From positions 1 to 54,135 of the forward strand of contig BDIU01000508.1 in NCBI GenBank assembly GCA_002118135.1: a stretch of 54,135 bases of DNA. Reading direction: 5' to 3'. Origin of the DNA: Trebouxia sp. TZW2008 (taxonomy: Eukaryota > Chlorophyta > Trebouxiophyceae > Trebouxiales > Trebouxiaceae). How positions within the stretch are numbered: the stretch's first letter is position 1; each line of letters begins with the position of its first letter. The notes under the pieces were generated by a model. It saw only the letters and a program-made list of their open reading frames with translations, had not been told where the DNA came from and made no database searches. A program made the position numbers and the translations under genes. Shown one piece after another: positions 1 to 12,172 of this stretch.

Positions 1-2
1 CG

Positions 3-56
<54 letters not shown>
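1..56. repeat. Poly-G tract at window edge
   Basis: Apart from the first base and one A, positions 1-56 are an unbroken run of G. It may be a genuine simple repeat, but such a run at the very start of a sequence is also typical of a low-quality sequence end. Nothing coding is visible in it. Confidence 0.9.
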
Positions 57-58
<2 letters not shown>

Positions 59-1057
59 AGGTAGCGGAGGTTGGGGTAAGACGGTGTAGGGTATGTGCTG
101 AAGATTGCTTTGGGGTCTTTGTTTGTATGAACACCTGGCCTTGCTTTGGCTACAATCGGCCCGTGGACACGGTTGGCACTTGCGTCAATGTTGCATCGGA
201 GTGATCCAAATGTTAAGCATGCTTACAGCTTGCCCATGTGTGCGGATATCAAAGAGTTGCAGACGGCATTATTCACTTCCAGGAGCTATGATATGACGAA
301 CATGACTCACCACAGAAGCTGTGTAGAATGATCATGGGCGGTGCAAATTGACCCACCAATAACTTGGCGTGCATTATTGCATTCTAAGCACCACATTGAG
401 TTTACACCAATTCTAGACCTGTTCTCGATACACAAACTCGAGTTACGGAGTCCGAGGATACGATGACGACACAGTGTTGTTGCATTACATTGCAAGAACC
501 TAACCTACAAAGAAACAACGCGAGGAAAGAAAAAGGAAAATACAATGAGATGATAATGAGAGCCTTTATGAGCACAAGCAACTTGGGGTTGCTGCCCAAG
601 ATGCAGCAAGACTTGCTGCAAGCTGAGCTGTGGGGGTGTTAGCCGTTCCCACGACCACATTGACACCTACAATATCCGCTCAGCGGCCATGCTTTCTGAT
701 TATACACCAGCACACAATGTTGTCACAGTCTACAACAAAACCTGAGAGGTACAGCCAGTACCTAGCAAGCAACAATTGACTACATACATCAGATGCTCGC
801 AAAGCTAGCAGAAGCAAAACTTAAAGACAACGCCTCCTCCTTTGACAATCAAATAACACATTATACAAGCTTTACAATAGCTGTCCCAAAAGGGACATCC
901 TACATCTTGGACTGTCAACATCAGTAGGGTGCCTACTTGCGACTAGGCATTTGTCATCACAAGTTTCTCACAAAAGGACACGCTACATCCTGGGAGGCCG
1001 CTCTGAAAAAGGAACAAATGTAACTATTTTTCGCAACACTGCAGCTTTAACATAGCA
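57..1057. other. No recognisable gene
   Basis: Only short open frames without family resemblance, splice logic or conserved motifs are present on either strand. The segment lies downstream of the minus-strand serine protease and may hold its 3' untranslated region. I see no repeat of note. Confidence 0.5.
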
Positions 1058-1870
1058 TCATGTGGTTAGCTCAAGCTCTGGGCGGCTCTCTTCTGCATTC
1101 GGCAAACCACCCTTGTGCACACCAAGAAAAATGCAGCGAGTCCCAGCCACAGATTCTCTTTTGGTAGCATAGACTCCCCTTTCAAGGGTCAGTACTGGAG
1201 ACCCTGAGTCACCAGCATGAGCTGAAATGTCAGTATAACCCTCAGGTCTCCCTTGATAGTCAAGCCCTGGTGGGGTGCAGGTTACACCTGTTCTGATGAT
1301 AGGCAGCTGATGTGTGTCATCGAACTGCTCAACAGGATACGAGAGCATGCACACTGTATGCACCACCGCCAGATGTGTCAAAAGCCATTCATTGTCATGA
1401 ATGAGGTCATCTCCAATGCCTGGTGTAAACAGTTCGGGAGTTGGCTCTTCACGCCTTGTGCATGAAACTTCGATTGAGGCATGTTCCACACGCAACACTG
1501 CGATATCCTCTCCTGTTGCTGGTACCCGCGCACTCTGAGATGGGCGCAAACTGAGGACCAGCTGGTCCGCAGCGGGCTGTCCACTAGGCAGGCGAGCGTG
1601 GACTATGAACCGTATCTTGTCATCAACTACTAGCTCCAGAACGTGGCGTGCTGTGACCAAGTAAACTTGATCTCTGAAGACGTGGAAAAATCCTGTACCT
1701 ACCGTAGACGGTACGGGATTTTGCCCTTTGACAACACAACGTTAACAACATGCAATACGCTCATAATACTTGCCGTGAAAACGCTCACCTGGCGCGATAC
1801 CTGGTGCCGCACTTTGGTCTCCTTCCGAAGCTTCTTTTGTAGGTTCCTGCTCGGGCGCCTGAACGTCCGT
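1058..1870 (-). CDS. Trypsin-like serine protease, 3' exons (5' end unresolved)
   Basis: Two exons are supported: 1789-1870 and 1058-1725, joined over a 63-bp GT-AG intron (1726-1788) with frame kept. The product has an acidic linker, then a chymotrypsin-fold core starting with VGTGFFHV. All three catalytic positions are visible: His in VTARHV, Asp in GEDIAVL and Ser in AGDSGSP. About 200 residues follow the first strand, the normal size for a compact trypsin-like peptidase domain. No methionine lies in frame in either exon; the upstream exon appears to begin at an AG acceptor after an in-frame stop, so at least one 5' exon is missing from this model. Known for the family: endopeptidase cleaving after an S1-defined residue. 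Substrate and compartment cannot be read from the sequence. The caspase-like gene 4 kb away on the same strand is the only functional neighbour. Confidence 0.82.
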
Positions 1871-3700
1871 CTGGCGTCAACTCGCACTGAACCGAGCTTA
1901 TAGGTATTCTACGAGCACCTACGTTGCAACAACTTAGGGGGATTTCCAACACGTTGAAACAGCTTAGGGGGTGTGTCTCCTCTTTAGATTTCCATCTGAA
2001 CACTGAGGATGCTGCAACCGTACATTCACCGTACAGTGGTGCCAGAAAGTCTGCACTCAAAAACCATGCCTGCCTGAGCAGAACCACTTGTGCATCATGC
2101 ATACGCCAAACTGCCGGCGGTGACGCCACAGATGCTTAGCCAGGTCTCGAATGCGCTCGATCAGAATGACCGGCAAACAACGTCTGTAGCGCTTGCAGCA
2201 GTGCGTTGACTGGCATGTTTCCTATACCCAGAAAAGCTGCTGCAATGAGGCTCCCCACTTTGCAGCAATGAAGCTCTCAAGCAGTATAGGCAAGCAGACC
2301 CTGAAAGGCCATGGCTGTCTATCAAAACAGGCCAGCTTACTATCCTAGTATCCAGTTTCTCCTGTGAAGCAATATGCTGGCAGCAGCAGTGTTTTCATGC
2401 AATGTCCAAGAATACCTGTCAAGCAAGCTCTGCTGTGACCTTCAGCAAAGCTTGTGCAACAGACACTGCTCTGTTTCTGACCTAAAACTTGCAACAGCTG
2501 CAACTTGATGCATAGTCTGCCTTTTCGACTTTGTGACTTAGACGGCAGACAAAGCTCCAAAGCTCCAAAGCTCCTGCTCCTGCGCCTTTGGCTGCGCTGA
2601 ACCCGGCAGCGAATGCTAGCATCTGGGACGCTGAGCCACGCCTGAGCATGTATGTGAGACAGGTCAAGCACGAAAGAAGTGTCTGGCTGGTCTGCAGTTC
2701 TGGATGCTGCCCAGCTGGGATCCAGAAAGGCAAAAGCTTGAGCGCAGACTTTACGCTGCAGCTGTACACTCAGGATATTGCAGCTTGCCTCGAGAGCTCC
2801 AGCCCCAGTCCCAGATTTCATCTGGCTGTTTTGTAGAACTTCAAGCTATAACGTTAGTGTCGATCGTTTTCTCAGGTAGGGTTCGTCCATTGCCCTTGTT
2901 TCTGAGTCAGTAATGCATGCACTTTGCGATGGAAGTCAAAGTTTGACTTGAATGAAGGAACAGCATTACCAACACCCCACATGGCTGACTGAACCCCAGA
3001 CCATGGCATAATCAAGGCAAACACTGGAAAGTAATAAATGTAAGTGGTTTCACATGAAAACATATATGTCAGCCAGAACAATTGCCTCAGACATCAACCA
3101 GTGCCAGAAACAACGCACGGGGGTGTCTAAACCATCCAAAAGACCGTAGCAGTTGGTAACACAGGTGCGAATATCTGCGGTTGCCGCTGTCAATGAAGCT
3201 GCAGCATCTGTGCTGTTGCAAATGTGCCATCTGCAAGCGCTGTAAAAGAGCAGTGGCCATAAGAGGAATTGACCACTCCAAAACAAAAAAGCAACGTTGG
3301 GTAGGAAGTTGACACCCATATAACTCACAAATACTGCACAGGCGCATCCACAGCGCAATTGTTGAAGCACAAGGCATACAAGTGCTTGCAGCTGGCTGCT
3401 GTGCTCTGCTCTGACTGTCTGTGTGCACGCAGGCCTCAACTATGTTAGAAATTCTTTTGAGACAAAGGAGTAATGCCAAGGGTGAAAGTGCCGTGAAACT
3501 GTGACTGCAGCACCAGAGAAATGCCAGACTGTGAGGGGCGCTGCAGCCTGGGGAAGTAGGTGCACGCCTGCAGCAGGTCATCTGGTGAGACCAGCTCACT
3601 GCCCCACGCCTAGTTGGAGAGGCAATACACTTCAGCCATGGTGATCATGCCACCAACCTTGTCCAGTTGTGGCGCCAACAACAGATCTAGCTGCATGCCA
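1871..3700. other. Intergenic or intronic; no confident gene
   Basis: A 158-codon minus-strand frame at 2345-2821 and others of 130-170 codons at 3050-3600 exist, but they are Cys- and Leu-rich translations without recognisable motifs and may be chance. Two short direct repeats ending in TTAGGGGG lie near 1930-1970. Missing 5' exons of the serine protease could lie here. Confidence 0.4.
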
Positions 3701-3720
3701 TGAATATTTATGTGAAATTT

Positions 3721-5300
3721 TCACATCGTGATATGTGATGTTTTGGTTGTCTTCAAGCGTATAGCACAGCTTGGTAGCATATATGTGTGTGGAATGTGCC
3801 AGCAATATGTGGACAAGACTTTCAATGCTTGAGTTGCCGATGTGCATTTACAGAGTGAGGCCGGCAGCTGAGTTTGCACAGCAGCATTCAGCTGCATACA
3901 CTTGTGCCATGCATTGAAGCTGATAAATTGAAGCAGTGAATCTGGTTTGATGTCTGCATTGTCCAAATGCAGGCAGGATGTCATGAATTGCCAGCTGTAT
4001 ACGAGTGGTCAGAGCTGATGTGACCCAAACCTATTGCTCAGCTGGAACAGTTTTGCATACATGCCTTCAGCAGGCATAATGTTGTTGATTGTTGATGTTG
4101 AAAATTTGTCTGTCGCCCCCTCAAACAAGGTGCCCAAGCAGTTTGCTTGCGTGGCCTCACACATGCAGTCGATTCAGCCTGCAAACTTTACTCACGTGCA
4201 AAAAAGTCAAGGGTGCATGGTACTGAATTTCATGCTGTGCCATTGTTGCCAAGAATGCCTGCGCATGGTTTCATGATGCCCAAGTCTGCCTCTGTCTCCC
4301 CATGCAGCGCCTGGCTGTTTGTTTTGTCTGCTTGCAAAAGCACTTGACCACTTTCATATCACAGGCTGACTTGCTGAGATGGTGTGTGTGCAGGGCTCAG
4401 TAGGGGAAATCATGGAAATGGTCAAGCACCGTATGAGGGGGACATGCAGTGCACAGCCAAGCAGCAGCAATGGTCTTCCTTGCTCACTTGCAGAACATTC
4501 CTTTGCTTTCCCATTAGCTTTAGGCCGCAGTCAGGTTTGTGACATCATACGCATACTTGGGCTGCCTTTTCATAAATTGATTGACAGCCAGCATGTTTGG
4601 CATGTCTGCAGCATCTCAATTTACTGTGAAGAAAGATGCTGTGGGGAGTAGCAATGCATCTGTCAGGTCGTCTGTAACCAATTTGTGTGCTTTGAGAGGC
4701 CATCCTTCAAGACATGCATGGGCACATACGGCTGACTGGACAGGCAAAATTGGTTGATGCACAGGTGAAGGGCACAGGATATTGCAGGCAGCATGAAGGC
4801 AGACAAGCAAAAGCTCAGGAGGGAAGAGCTGGATCTCCTTCTCCAGCCGCCAAATTTTGATGCAGTAGAGTGATCAAGCAGCACACGCCATTTTTCCCCC
4901 TTCAGTCCGCTACAGCAGAAATCTTAAGGATGGCAGTCATAAGTATGTTGAAACCAGAGGATGCAGCTGAATTTAAGACGCTCCTTCTCAGAATACAACT
5001 CATCTACATTCGTGAGCTGTCAATGAAATGCTTATGAATGTAGCTACGAATAAATTGAAAAGCTAGTACGTCAGCCTTGCAATGCCCCATTGTTACACTC
5101 CCACAAACGACTGCTAGGGGAAATATACAGTTGCAGAAGACCAAGGCTGGGAGCACTTGAAACAGGGTAAAAGTGTGACACCAAATGCTGGCAGGATCAC
5201 CTTGTATGGCTTGAATGTTGGTGCCTTGCACCAGAAGTCTACCACATTTGCAAACAACATGATAAATTTGGCACATGGCCATCTTAGCAATCACTTCCTT
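3721..5300 (-). other. Unresolved minus-strand coding potential
   Basis: Several blocks translate into protein-like sequence on the minus strand and end at plausible splice sites. The best is about 4625-4870, some 80 residues beginning around IWRLEKEIQLFPPELLLV and ending at an ACA/GTAAAT donor. Others lie at about 3850-3984 (including LLQFISFNAWHKCMQLN) and about 5200-5290. I could not join them in one frame and recognise no domain. They lie between the caspase-like and trypsin-like genes on the same strand and could be part of either gene or a separate one. Confidence 0.35.
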
Positions 5301-5560
5301 TGCCAGTGCAAAGCAAGCTGCATGCTGTGCATAACACGCATGTCACTCTGTGGTGATGTGCAACTGAGCAAATTAAATTGAAGCAGGACGTACATGGTTT
5401 GAGTGGGCAAATGCTATCTTACAATTGCTGTCGATTCATTGAGTGTACCAAAATATCCAACCTCAGTGCTTGGCCTCTGCAAGATCTAGCACGGCCTTGA
5501 GGGGACATCAGGTCCAACCCTGTCAGCATGCTGCATCGCGCTGAGGTTAGTGATAGGCAA

Positions 5561-6954
5561 TCATACTTTCCATCCTTGCTGCTGTTTGCGCTGTACCTGA
5601 CGCCCAAAGTGGTGAAAAGCCAGCCCCTGATGGTTCGACAGCTGCAAAACATATGTCCCCTGACGTTCTGTGCTGCTGTCAGCATGACGAATTACTGTGC
5701 CATCAATCTTCTTCACAGTAAACTGAGAACTGAAGACAGGCTGCTGCACCGTTTTCTGAGGCCAATCTGGGCGCTGAACGCGGCGGTCATAAAGCAAACT
5801 GTGGTCTGCTTGGAGCTCAAGCCAGAACTTGGTGAATGCACCAACCCTAAGGAGATTGACCATGACTCGTCCCGCCTGATCCACCACTAGCTTGACCACT
5901 ATCATGCATTGCTCTTGACTGGTCTCTTCTGCAAGCTCCTGGGACACACATGAGCATTGCATAGCCACATCTTGACCTACATGCCTGCGCACAGCCAAAC
6001 CGAACTTTGTCACTGCATGCAGGGGACTCCCCCAGAATCTCCAGTGGATGACACAATACAGACATGCCGTACATAAGGTTGCTGGCATTGTGTAGCTCAA
6101 CTAGCTGCAGTTGCTGTTTGCATCATGCATGGACCGTGAACAGCACAATTGAAATGATGAGAATGGACACGTCATCACAATTTAGGTAACCTACTCAAGT
6201 GGGACCTCCTCCTCATAGATACTTGGTGCAGGTTGTGTAGGGCTAAGGGTGACCATGTAGGATGTCAATGGTCCTGAAGGCCGTGAGCATTTGACCCTGC
6301 CCAGCCATGTTATAGTCAGAACCTTGATCTGTGAACATTGCATGAACCAATGAAAATCATATCAATGCTTTTTCTTGGCAAGTTGCGTGGCCCACGCGCC
6401 CGAGAAGCAGCTGTCCAAGTAAATCAAAAGATTTGCTGACTTGCTGCGACCATCGGTTTGATCTAAGCTGGCTCTCCGCACTTGCAATACATCTTGAAGG
6501 CTGATGCCAGTGCTATCAGATGTGAAGATCCGACCCTTTTTGCTGCGCTCAAATTCGCCTGCATATGTCATTGTTTGCATACTCTTGGAGTGTTTGAGCT
6601 GCGACTTTGCATATACTTTTTACCTTTTTCAATGGCTGTCCCCTCATTCAAAATCTGCACCTCCTGCTGGTGCGTATAATACCCAGCGCTCATATGCCCA
6701 ACGTACGCAAACAAAGCTGTCCCGCTGACATCCACTTGCAGGAACGTCTTCTTCACTTCAGCCAGAACTGCAGCTTTATCAAAGCTGGGGTCATACAAGC
6801 GTTTTGCAAACAATCTGACAACTGTGAATCCTTTTCTTTCCAACAGCTGAGCTACTGCCTCGGCGCTGTGCTGAAAGTCAATAAGATCCTCTGGAACAGT
6901 CAGGGGGACACAATAGCGACTGGTGCCGAACCTGGCACCCAAGTGCAAAGTCAT
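5561..6954 (-). CDS. Caspase-like (C14 / metacaspase-type) cysteine protease, multi-exon
   Basis: Exon 6624-6954 encodes the start of a caspase-hemoglobinase fold: the DFQHSAEAVAQLLERKGFTVV helix-strand and the His box (FAYVGHMSAGYY). A 65-bp GT-AG intron (6559-6623) joins it in frame to the exon ending at 6362, which carries the catalytic Cys box LLIYLDSCFSGAW. A third block on the same strand (5561 to about 6046) contains DVAMQCSCVSQELAEETS and VGAFTKFWLELQ, which fit the p10-like end of C14 proteins; its junction with exon 2 is not resolved. In most family members the His box reads GHG; here it is GHM, a deviation. The family cleaves after Asp (caspases) or Arg/Lys (metacaspases); which applies cannot be told. 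The start at 6954 is nominal: an AG acceptor about 20 bases downstream suggests another 5' exon. Confidence 0.72.
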
Positions 6955-7043
6955 GGGACGTCACGTATGCGCGTGTCCGGTGAAATGCCATATGTACCTG
7001 TGACTTGCGGGAGCTGCGCAACAAAGTGTCCCAAGTCGAAGCG

Positions 7044-7196
7044 CTAGTTGTGATCAGACTTCATTCTGGCGATTTTGCGCTTGCCCAGAAAGGCACCGAA
7101 TACTGCTGGTAAGATGATGGCACCAACAAACGGCACGACGCTCCGACCAACTGGTGGTGCACCGTAATGCAACGAAACTACAGGCAGTGCTGAAGT
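7044..7196 (-). CDS. Terminal exon with one hydrophobic segment, unknown
   Basis: Fifty codons follow an AG acceptor and end in TAG. The translation has a Pro-rich start, a stretch of about 20 hydrophobic residues (around VVPFVGAIILPAVFGAFLG) and a strongly basic end with KRKIAR, as in a single-pass membrane protein with a cytosolic basic tail. No family is recognised. It may be the last exon of a gene whose other exons overlap the start of the neighbouring plus-strand Crypton region, or a chance frame. Confidence 0.3.
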   Translation of the reverse strand, partial: TSALPVVSLHYGAPPVGRSVVPFVGAIILPAVFGAFLGKRKIARMKSDHN

Positions 7197-7479
7197 CTAG
7201 GCTACAGGCTCTGCAAACCACGCCCTGATGCAGGCGTTACACAAGTTGGGTCGTTGGATTTTGCTTCCCCAGACATCGAGGATTCTATTCCTAAGTTGTC
7301 GCGGAATTTGTGGTGTTTGATGACATGTTGCGCTCCAATACGCGTCGAGGCAGAGCGCCAGCCGATAATTCGGACGTGTTGGCGATGTTTCGTCTGGTGT
7401 ACAGCGGCGAAGGAGCTACACAGCCTCTTGTGGACGATTCCTCGTAAGTCAACGGTTTGTGATCACACGAGTACTCTGC

Positions 7480-10400
7480 CGCCTGACTCGCCAAACAACC
7501 GACGCTGAACTTGAAGCAGCAACTGAGTTGCAGACTCACCAAAGAACAGAAGTGGCAGCTGCTGTTCGATCGAAACTGGCGAAACCTGGCGCCCTCGAGC
7601 CAAACCAAGTGGCTCGTCTATCTCAGAAAGTGGAAGGTGATATTTTGATGCCTCCCTCCCTGTAGTCAGGCATACCAGGAGTTTGCTCGGCTTGAATGCT
7701 GTGCTGTTTGACCAACAGAAGTGGATAGATGACCAGGTTGAGCAGCCTGAAGGATATCTGGTGTTTCCCAGCAGTAAGGTCTCTGCTTTTCTTTCACACA
7801 TCCTTGCAGACTGTACCGCCAGCAGTAGCAAGGATCCGCATGGTGCTGTGAAGTCAGCAAGGAAGGCTTTGCGACATCTGAGAGCATGCCAGGCCGGCAT
7901 ACCAGATGATGGGGCCAAGTTCCCCAGCCAGCCTTACATAGCTGGTGTCACAAGCAGAGCAAAAACAGCAACAGCTGAGGCTCGCTAGTGGTTAGTAGCT
8001 GTTTGCTGGCAAAGCACGTTGGCAGGCAATGCCCTTGGAGGTCTCATGAGAGGTGCATGCTTGCGTGTTGCAGCGAGGAAGCTGATCCTAGCTGCTCTGC
8101 CAGCACCCTGAGCAACGAGGAATATGCTTCTCTGCTTGATGCAGCCATGCGCTTCCCTGACAAGCAGGTACACCAGTAAAATGATTTTGGCATAATGTGG
8201 TCCAATGCGTCAGTGTTGGCATCTGCATAACAGCCAATATTGGCATCTGCATAACAGCCAATAGGCTGTCACAAACAACCTATGTCAAGATGCAGTGGTC
8301 TCTTCAGGGACAGTATTGGCACACAACAGACTTTTTGAGACAGTCAAACACATTGCAGCTATATCTGTAATGCTACCACGCCATGCTGTTGTTTGCCTGC
8401 TTGTCCGGGTTATGCAGAGCCTTCTTTTTTATTGTAGGTCGGTCTTTGTGTGGCTGCCATGGTCAGTTGTGGATTGGCAGCAGGTTTTCGCTCAGGTCAG
8501 GTCATGTGCTTGCTATGCTGGCTCCTGGTCAAGCATTGTGCCAACATTTTGTTGTACAGATGATTTGCGAGACACCAGATACTTCATGGAGTTGATCTGC
8601 AGCGTGCCTGCCGAACCGTTGCCAATGCAGATTTTGGCACTGGCCAGCAATGCTGGCAAAGCAAATCAGGTGAGCAGCTGCAAACTTGCAGTTGCCGACT
8701 CTGATGGCTCCAAGGCTCACAAGCTGTGGACCTGTGGGGCTCTTGTTCGCCCCTTCAGATGTGTCATGCAATTGCAGGATGCTCAGATGACCTATGCAGC
8801 ATTGGCTAACCACCGTCAGCCACACTTAGACTGCTTGGCATACCTATCGCAGCTTGTGCTATACCAAATCAATGTCAGCAAGCTCCCGCTGCTGGCATTG
8901 ATATACCAGAACAACATGAGCTGGCGCTCTTACCGGATGCTCTTTCGGGACCCGTCAATGGCGACAAGGAAACAGACCTATTACGACTTGTCCACTATGT
9001 TGATGAAGGTCGCAGCAACCATGCCTGATACTCTTGTCAAGACAAAGGTATGCTGCTGTCACACAATGGTAGTGCAAGGGATAGTACCCTAAAGACGTTT
9101 TGCAGTCTCTATGGGTGTTGGTATGAATAGCAGCAAGCATTCCAATGTTACTGGTTAACAAACCAGACAACACGATGTTTGATGTCATGACCTGCCTGCG
9201 GAGGATGAGCCTGCATGTTATGGGTAGTGCTACCTGCTGGGTACCTTTGCTCAGAGTTTGCATCAGCTCAAATTCCAGTGAACACTTGTACTTGCATGGA
9301 GCAATCAACTGACAATGATGTTGATACCTGCAGGTCATGCACCTGATGCGTTGTAGTGGAACAGTCAGCCTAGCAGCTGCAGCTTGCAGCATGGATGTTC
9401 TGCGAGTTTGGGGCAGGTATGTACTCTGCTTTTTTTGTCATTTGCATGCAGAGCGGGCATGTAGACAGCACATATTGGCTGCTTGAAAAGCAAAAATCTT
9501 TTTAGGAAACAACATGTGTCGTCAGGGGAACTTTTTGACAGCATCAAACACATTGTTGATGTCAAAAATTGTCTGCTTGAACTGGACAAACCTTTTAAGA
9601 ATATAGTTGCGTCACTATGGTTTGACAGCATCAAAACAGATTTTCATGACATCACACACTGTGTGACGTGAAGGTGGGCGAGGTCAGAAGGTGTGGTGGG
9701 CAAATCCTACTTGCCCAAGTCGCCTCTCTCTGCACTGCCAGCAACTGGCGTTTTGGCGGGGTTTGGCAATAATTTCATGACCAACCATGCCTTCGGCCGA
9801 GGCACAGTTGCGGTGCCCGTCAAATGGATAGACTGTTTGGTGCCCCACGCCCGGGTTATCCTACAAGCTGTTCGTCTTCGCAACCGCATGCGTACTGGAA
9901 AGGCAGACTTCAGTGGCCAACATTGCGTTGAGTCCACCCTCTACTTGGTGAGATGCCTGCTCTGCATGTTTGCAGATAAGTGTTGTGCATGCCTGCCAGT
10001 CAGCAGACTGGTATGTCTTCAATGTAACAACATACTCTTCCTCAAATGCAGCAAAAATCATAACCTAGTTTAGCACTCCAACAAGAATTTCTTTTGTGAT
10101 TGTGGAATCCAGCGGCAGCAGTTGCAAGTGTGATTTTGAGTGACATGTTACCTAGAATCCAACACCGCACAAGATTTTAGTGTTCACAAGCTCACATGCT
10201 GCTGCACGCTGCTGGCATGTCACCAAGCAGTGGTTGTCAATGTCTCTGACCTTGTGCATCCCTCTGAGCCTTCTGAGTGTATTGTGCTGTACAGGCTGAA
10301 ACATTCTGGCAGAGCAGCCCCTTTATGTTGCAAAGGTACGGCCTGGGCTGGTGGGCACTGCAGCTGCCCACGGTTTGTTTCATTGTGGGCAGTTCTTCAT

Positions 10401-11370
10401 TCCGTCAATTTGAGCAACAGGTGAGCATGAATGCATGGCAGACCAAGCTCAAAAACGAGCATGTCTCTAGGTTGTTGTCTTCAGAATGAACAGAAGCTAT
10501 TGAACAGCATCAATCATCATCAAGGCATGTTTCTTTTCTGTCAAGTGCCGACGCACTCCTACTTGAAAGGTCTGAGCGAGTCTCCCGCCTGAACTTGCAT
10601 TGTGATGGTGAAGCAAAGCGCGTAGTGTTGTCTGTTGTTGTACTTAGTTGGACTTGATTGTGCCTTTTATACAGGTGATGAAAGCGGAACTGGAATGGAA
10701 TGCACGCCCACTCAGCCCTCAAATGACTGAGGCATTTGACAAAATCACCAAGCAGGTTTGCTCCCTTAGCGAGCAGATTGCACACTTGCAGCTCAGCGTA
10801 AGTGGCAGGATGCAGCCAGTCCACAGCCAAACAGTTGCCAACCTCGGCATGCCTACAGCTAGCAGCTCAAATGCGCAAGCTCGGGCTGCCACAAGTCCTC
10901 GCATTGAGCTTGAGGCGCATGTGGGCTTGTCCTCAGGCTTGAGCTCAGTGCATGAGGCCGTAGATGAGTGGTTCACAGGCCTTCATGGGTTCCCAACGCC
11001 CCCTCTGTTGTGTGAACAGGCAATCCAGCGTGGCCAACGCCTTAGCAAGAAGGCCATTGACAACCTGAGCAGGCGACGGCATCTGCCTTTGCGAATACAA
11101 GCACTTGCCACAGACCGGTGCTGGCCACTGAAGAAAGCATTGGCTGTATATGAGCTTGTGATGCAAAGACACAGCCTGTCCCTGGCTGAGTTGCGAGATG
11201 CTGTCCGCTTAAGCAGCCCAGTGTGGCACCCCAATGCCAAGGGCGGCAAGCCAGCCCAATCTCAGCATGTCAATCGTTCTCCTGGTTTAGCACTTATTAG
11301 CATCAGCCAATTCGCAGCATGGGTTCAAAAAGCAACTGATGACATTGCGTCAATGTCTATCAGCTGGTAG
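7480..11370 (+). CDS. Crypton-type tyrosine recombinase, intron-rich copy (copy A)
   Basis: Exons that keep frame and match copy B at 20.9-23.3 kb residue by residue: about 7480-7636 (N-terminal helix block ending LRKWK), 7679-7987, 8074-8167, 8438-8495, 8560-8669, 8778-9047, 9334-9416, 9674-9947, 10295-10420 and 10675-11370. All internal borders are GT-AG. Catalytic set of a tyrosine recombinase: Arg in GFRSDDLRDTRYF (formed across the 8495/8560 junction), HLMR (His-x-x-Arg), the WGRW box completed at 9674, and Tyr in KSYLPK. The last exon holds a GCR1_C-like DNA-binding domain (VDEWFTGL to LSRRRHLPLRI) and a second block, SLSLAELRDAVRLSSPV, shared with copy B. Known for Cryptons: DNA transposons using a tyrosine recombinase, lacking terminal inverted repeats. 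One point is unclear: exon 7679-7987 seems to need a one-base frame change near 7700. It may be a domesticated or slightly decayed gene. Confidence 0.8.
8213..8268. repeat. Short tandem duplication in Crypton A intron
   Basis: Two adjacent copies of a unit of about 26 bases beginning TTGGCATCTGCATAACAGCC lie inside the intron between exons 8074-8167 and 8438-8495. No function is suggested. Confidence 0.8.
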
Positions 11371-11449
11371 CAAAAGGACAATACATGGGGGTTGTTGGGA
11401 CCTGTAGAGCCTTTGGCATGTCAAACTGTACAACACAAAATTTGTGCAA

Positions 11450-12015
11450 AGTTTTACCTACATGTACTGTGTTGCAGTGCGGTTGTAAAAGTCAGCTCGC
11501 AGCTGCTTGGCCCCTGTGAAATGCCCCGTCAGCATGTCGCTTCCAGATCCCGGCCATAGGCTTGCCCGGCAACGCCCATTTGACTTTTCATATCACAACT
11601 GAGAGTTGCATGCTCCAGCTGTTGTGATGGAGCGATGAATGGTTTCCGTCTAGGGTTGCAGTTGTGCACCTCAGTTGTGTCAAGCTGCCAATCCAAAAGC
11701 CAAACAGCTTCTCATTGCTGTCTTGTAAGCTGGCGAAGGATGCATCATACCTGCAAAACAAGAAGCATGTATGTCATTCAATGAAGCAAAGCCAATCACC
11801 GTGCAACTAGGACCCAAGCCTCTTGCGCAAAGCAACCGTGCAAGGTGCCTGCGACTTGCTGACTTTGTCTTGAGATTCAATCCGGCGCACATAGTGCTGA
11901 AGATAGTTTCTCTTCGCTTCTCTGATTCAAAGTCAGAAACCCAATCGGATTTTATGAGCTGAAACAAGTTGTCTACGTCAGCGCTATCGTTCTTGTCTGC
12001 CTCGCACCATGATGA
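11450..12015 (-). pseudogene. Decayed 5' fragment of a Crypton recombinase (copy C)
   Basis: The minus strand from 12015 downward encodes VDNLFQLIKSDWVSDFES, matching VDNLF/IDNLF-RLTSPDWVSSKES of copy B, then RRETIF against LRETII. After a one-base frame change comes TVALRKRLG against RVALRKWLK, where copy B has its first intron. The second exon (DASFASLQDSNEKLFGF) also matches copy B (DASFMSLQDKEQKVCGF). It then runs into stops and frame changes while nucleotide similarity continues to about 11450. The recombinase core and GCR1_C parts are absent. Copy C lies tail to tail with copy A, so it is a separate insertion, truncated at its 3' side. Confidence 0.8.
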
Positions 12016-12131
12016 TTGCTTCTTACTTGTCTCATTGTTACGGGTGCTTATGAGCTTGTGTCTCAGAACTTAACAAAGGCCAAGGCGGCTACCGCTACTA
12101 TCTGTGGCCGTTACACCGGTGAGTGACAGGA

Positions 12132-12140
12132 CCTCATAGG
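12132..12140 (+). promoter_or_regulatory. CCTCATAGG leader box
   Basis: This box lies 41 bases before the ATG at 12173. A matching box (CCTCATAAGG) lies 42 bases before the helicase ATG at 23957, and CCTCATAGGGCA occurs before ATGs near 27948 and 39333. The shared spacing suggests a common promoter or 5' leader element; this is inference from recurrence only. Confidence 0.4.
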
Positions 12141-12172
12141 AAGCTAATCACAAACAGACAGACACAAACATT

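Noticed and set aside
1920..1975. Telomere-like TTAGGGGG words
   Set aside because: Only two copies, embedded in longer direct repeats and not in tandem.
2345..2821. 158-codon minus-strand frame as a gene
   Set aside because: No motif, no splice partners and unusual Cys/Ser/Arg composition; equally long frames overlap on both strands.
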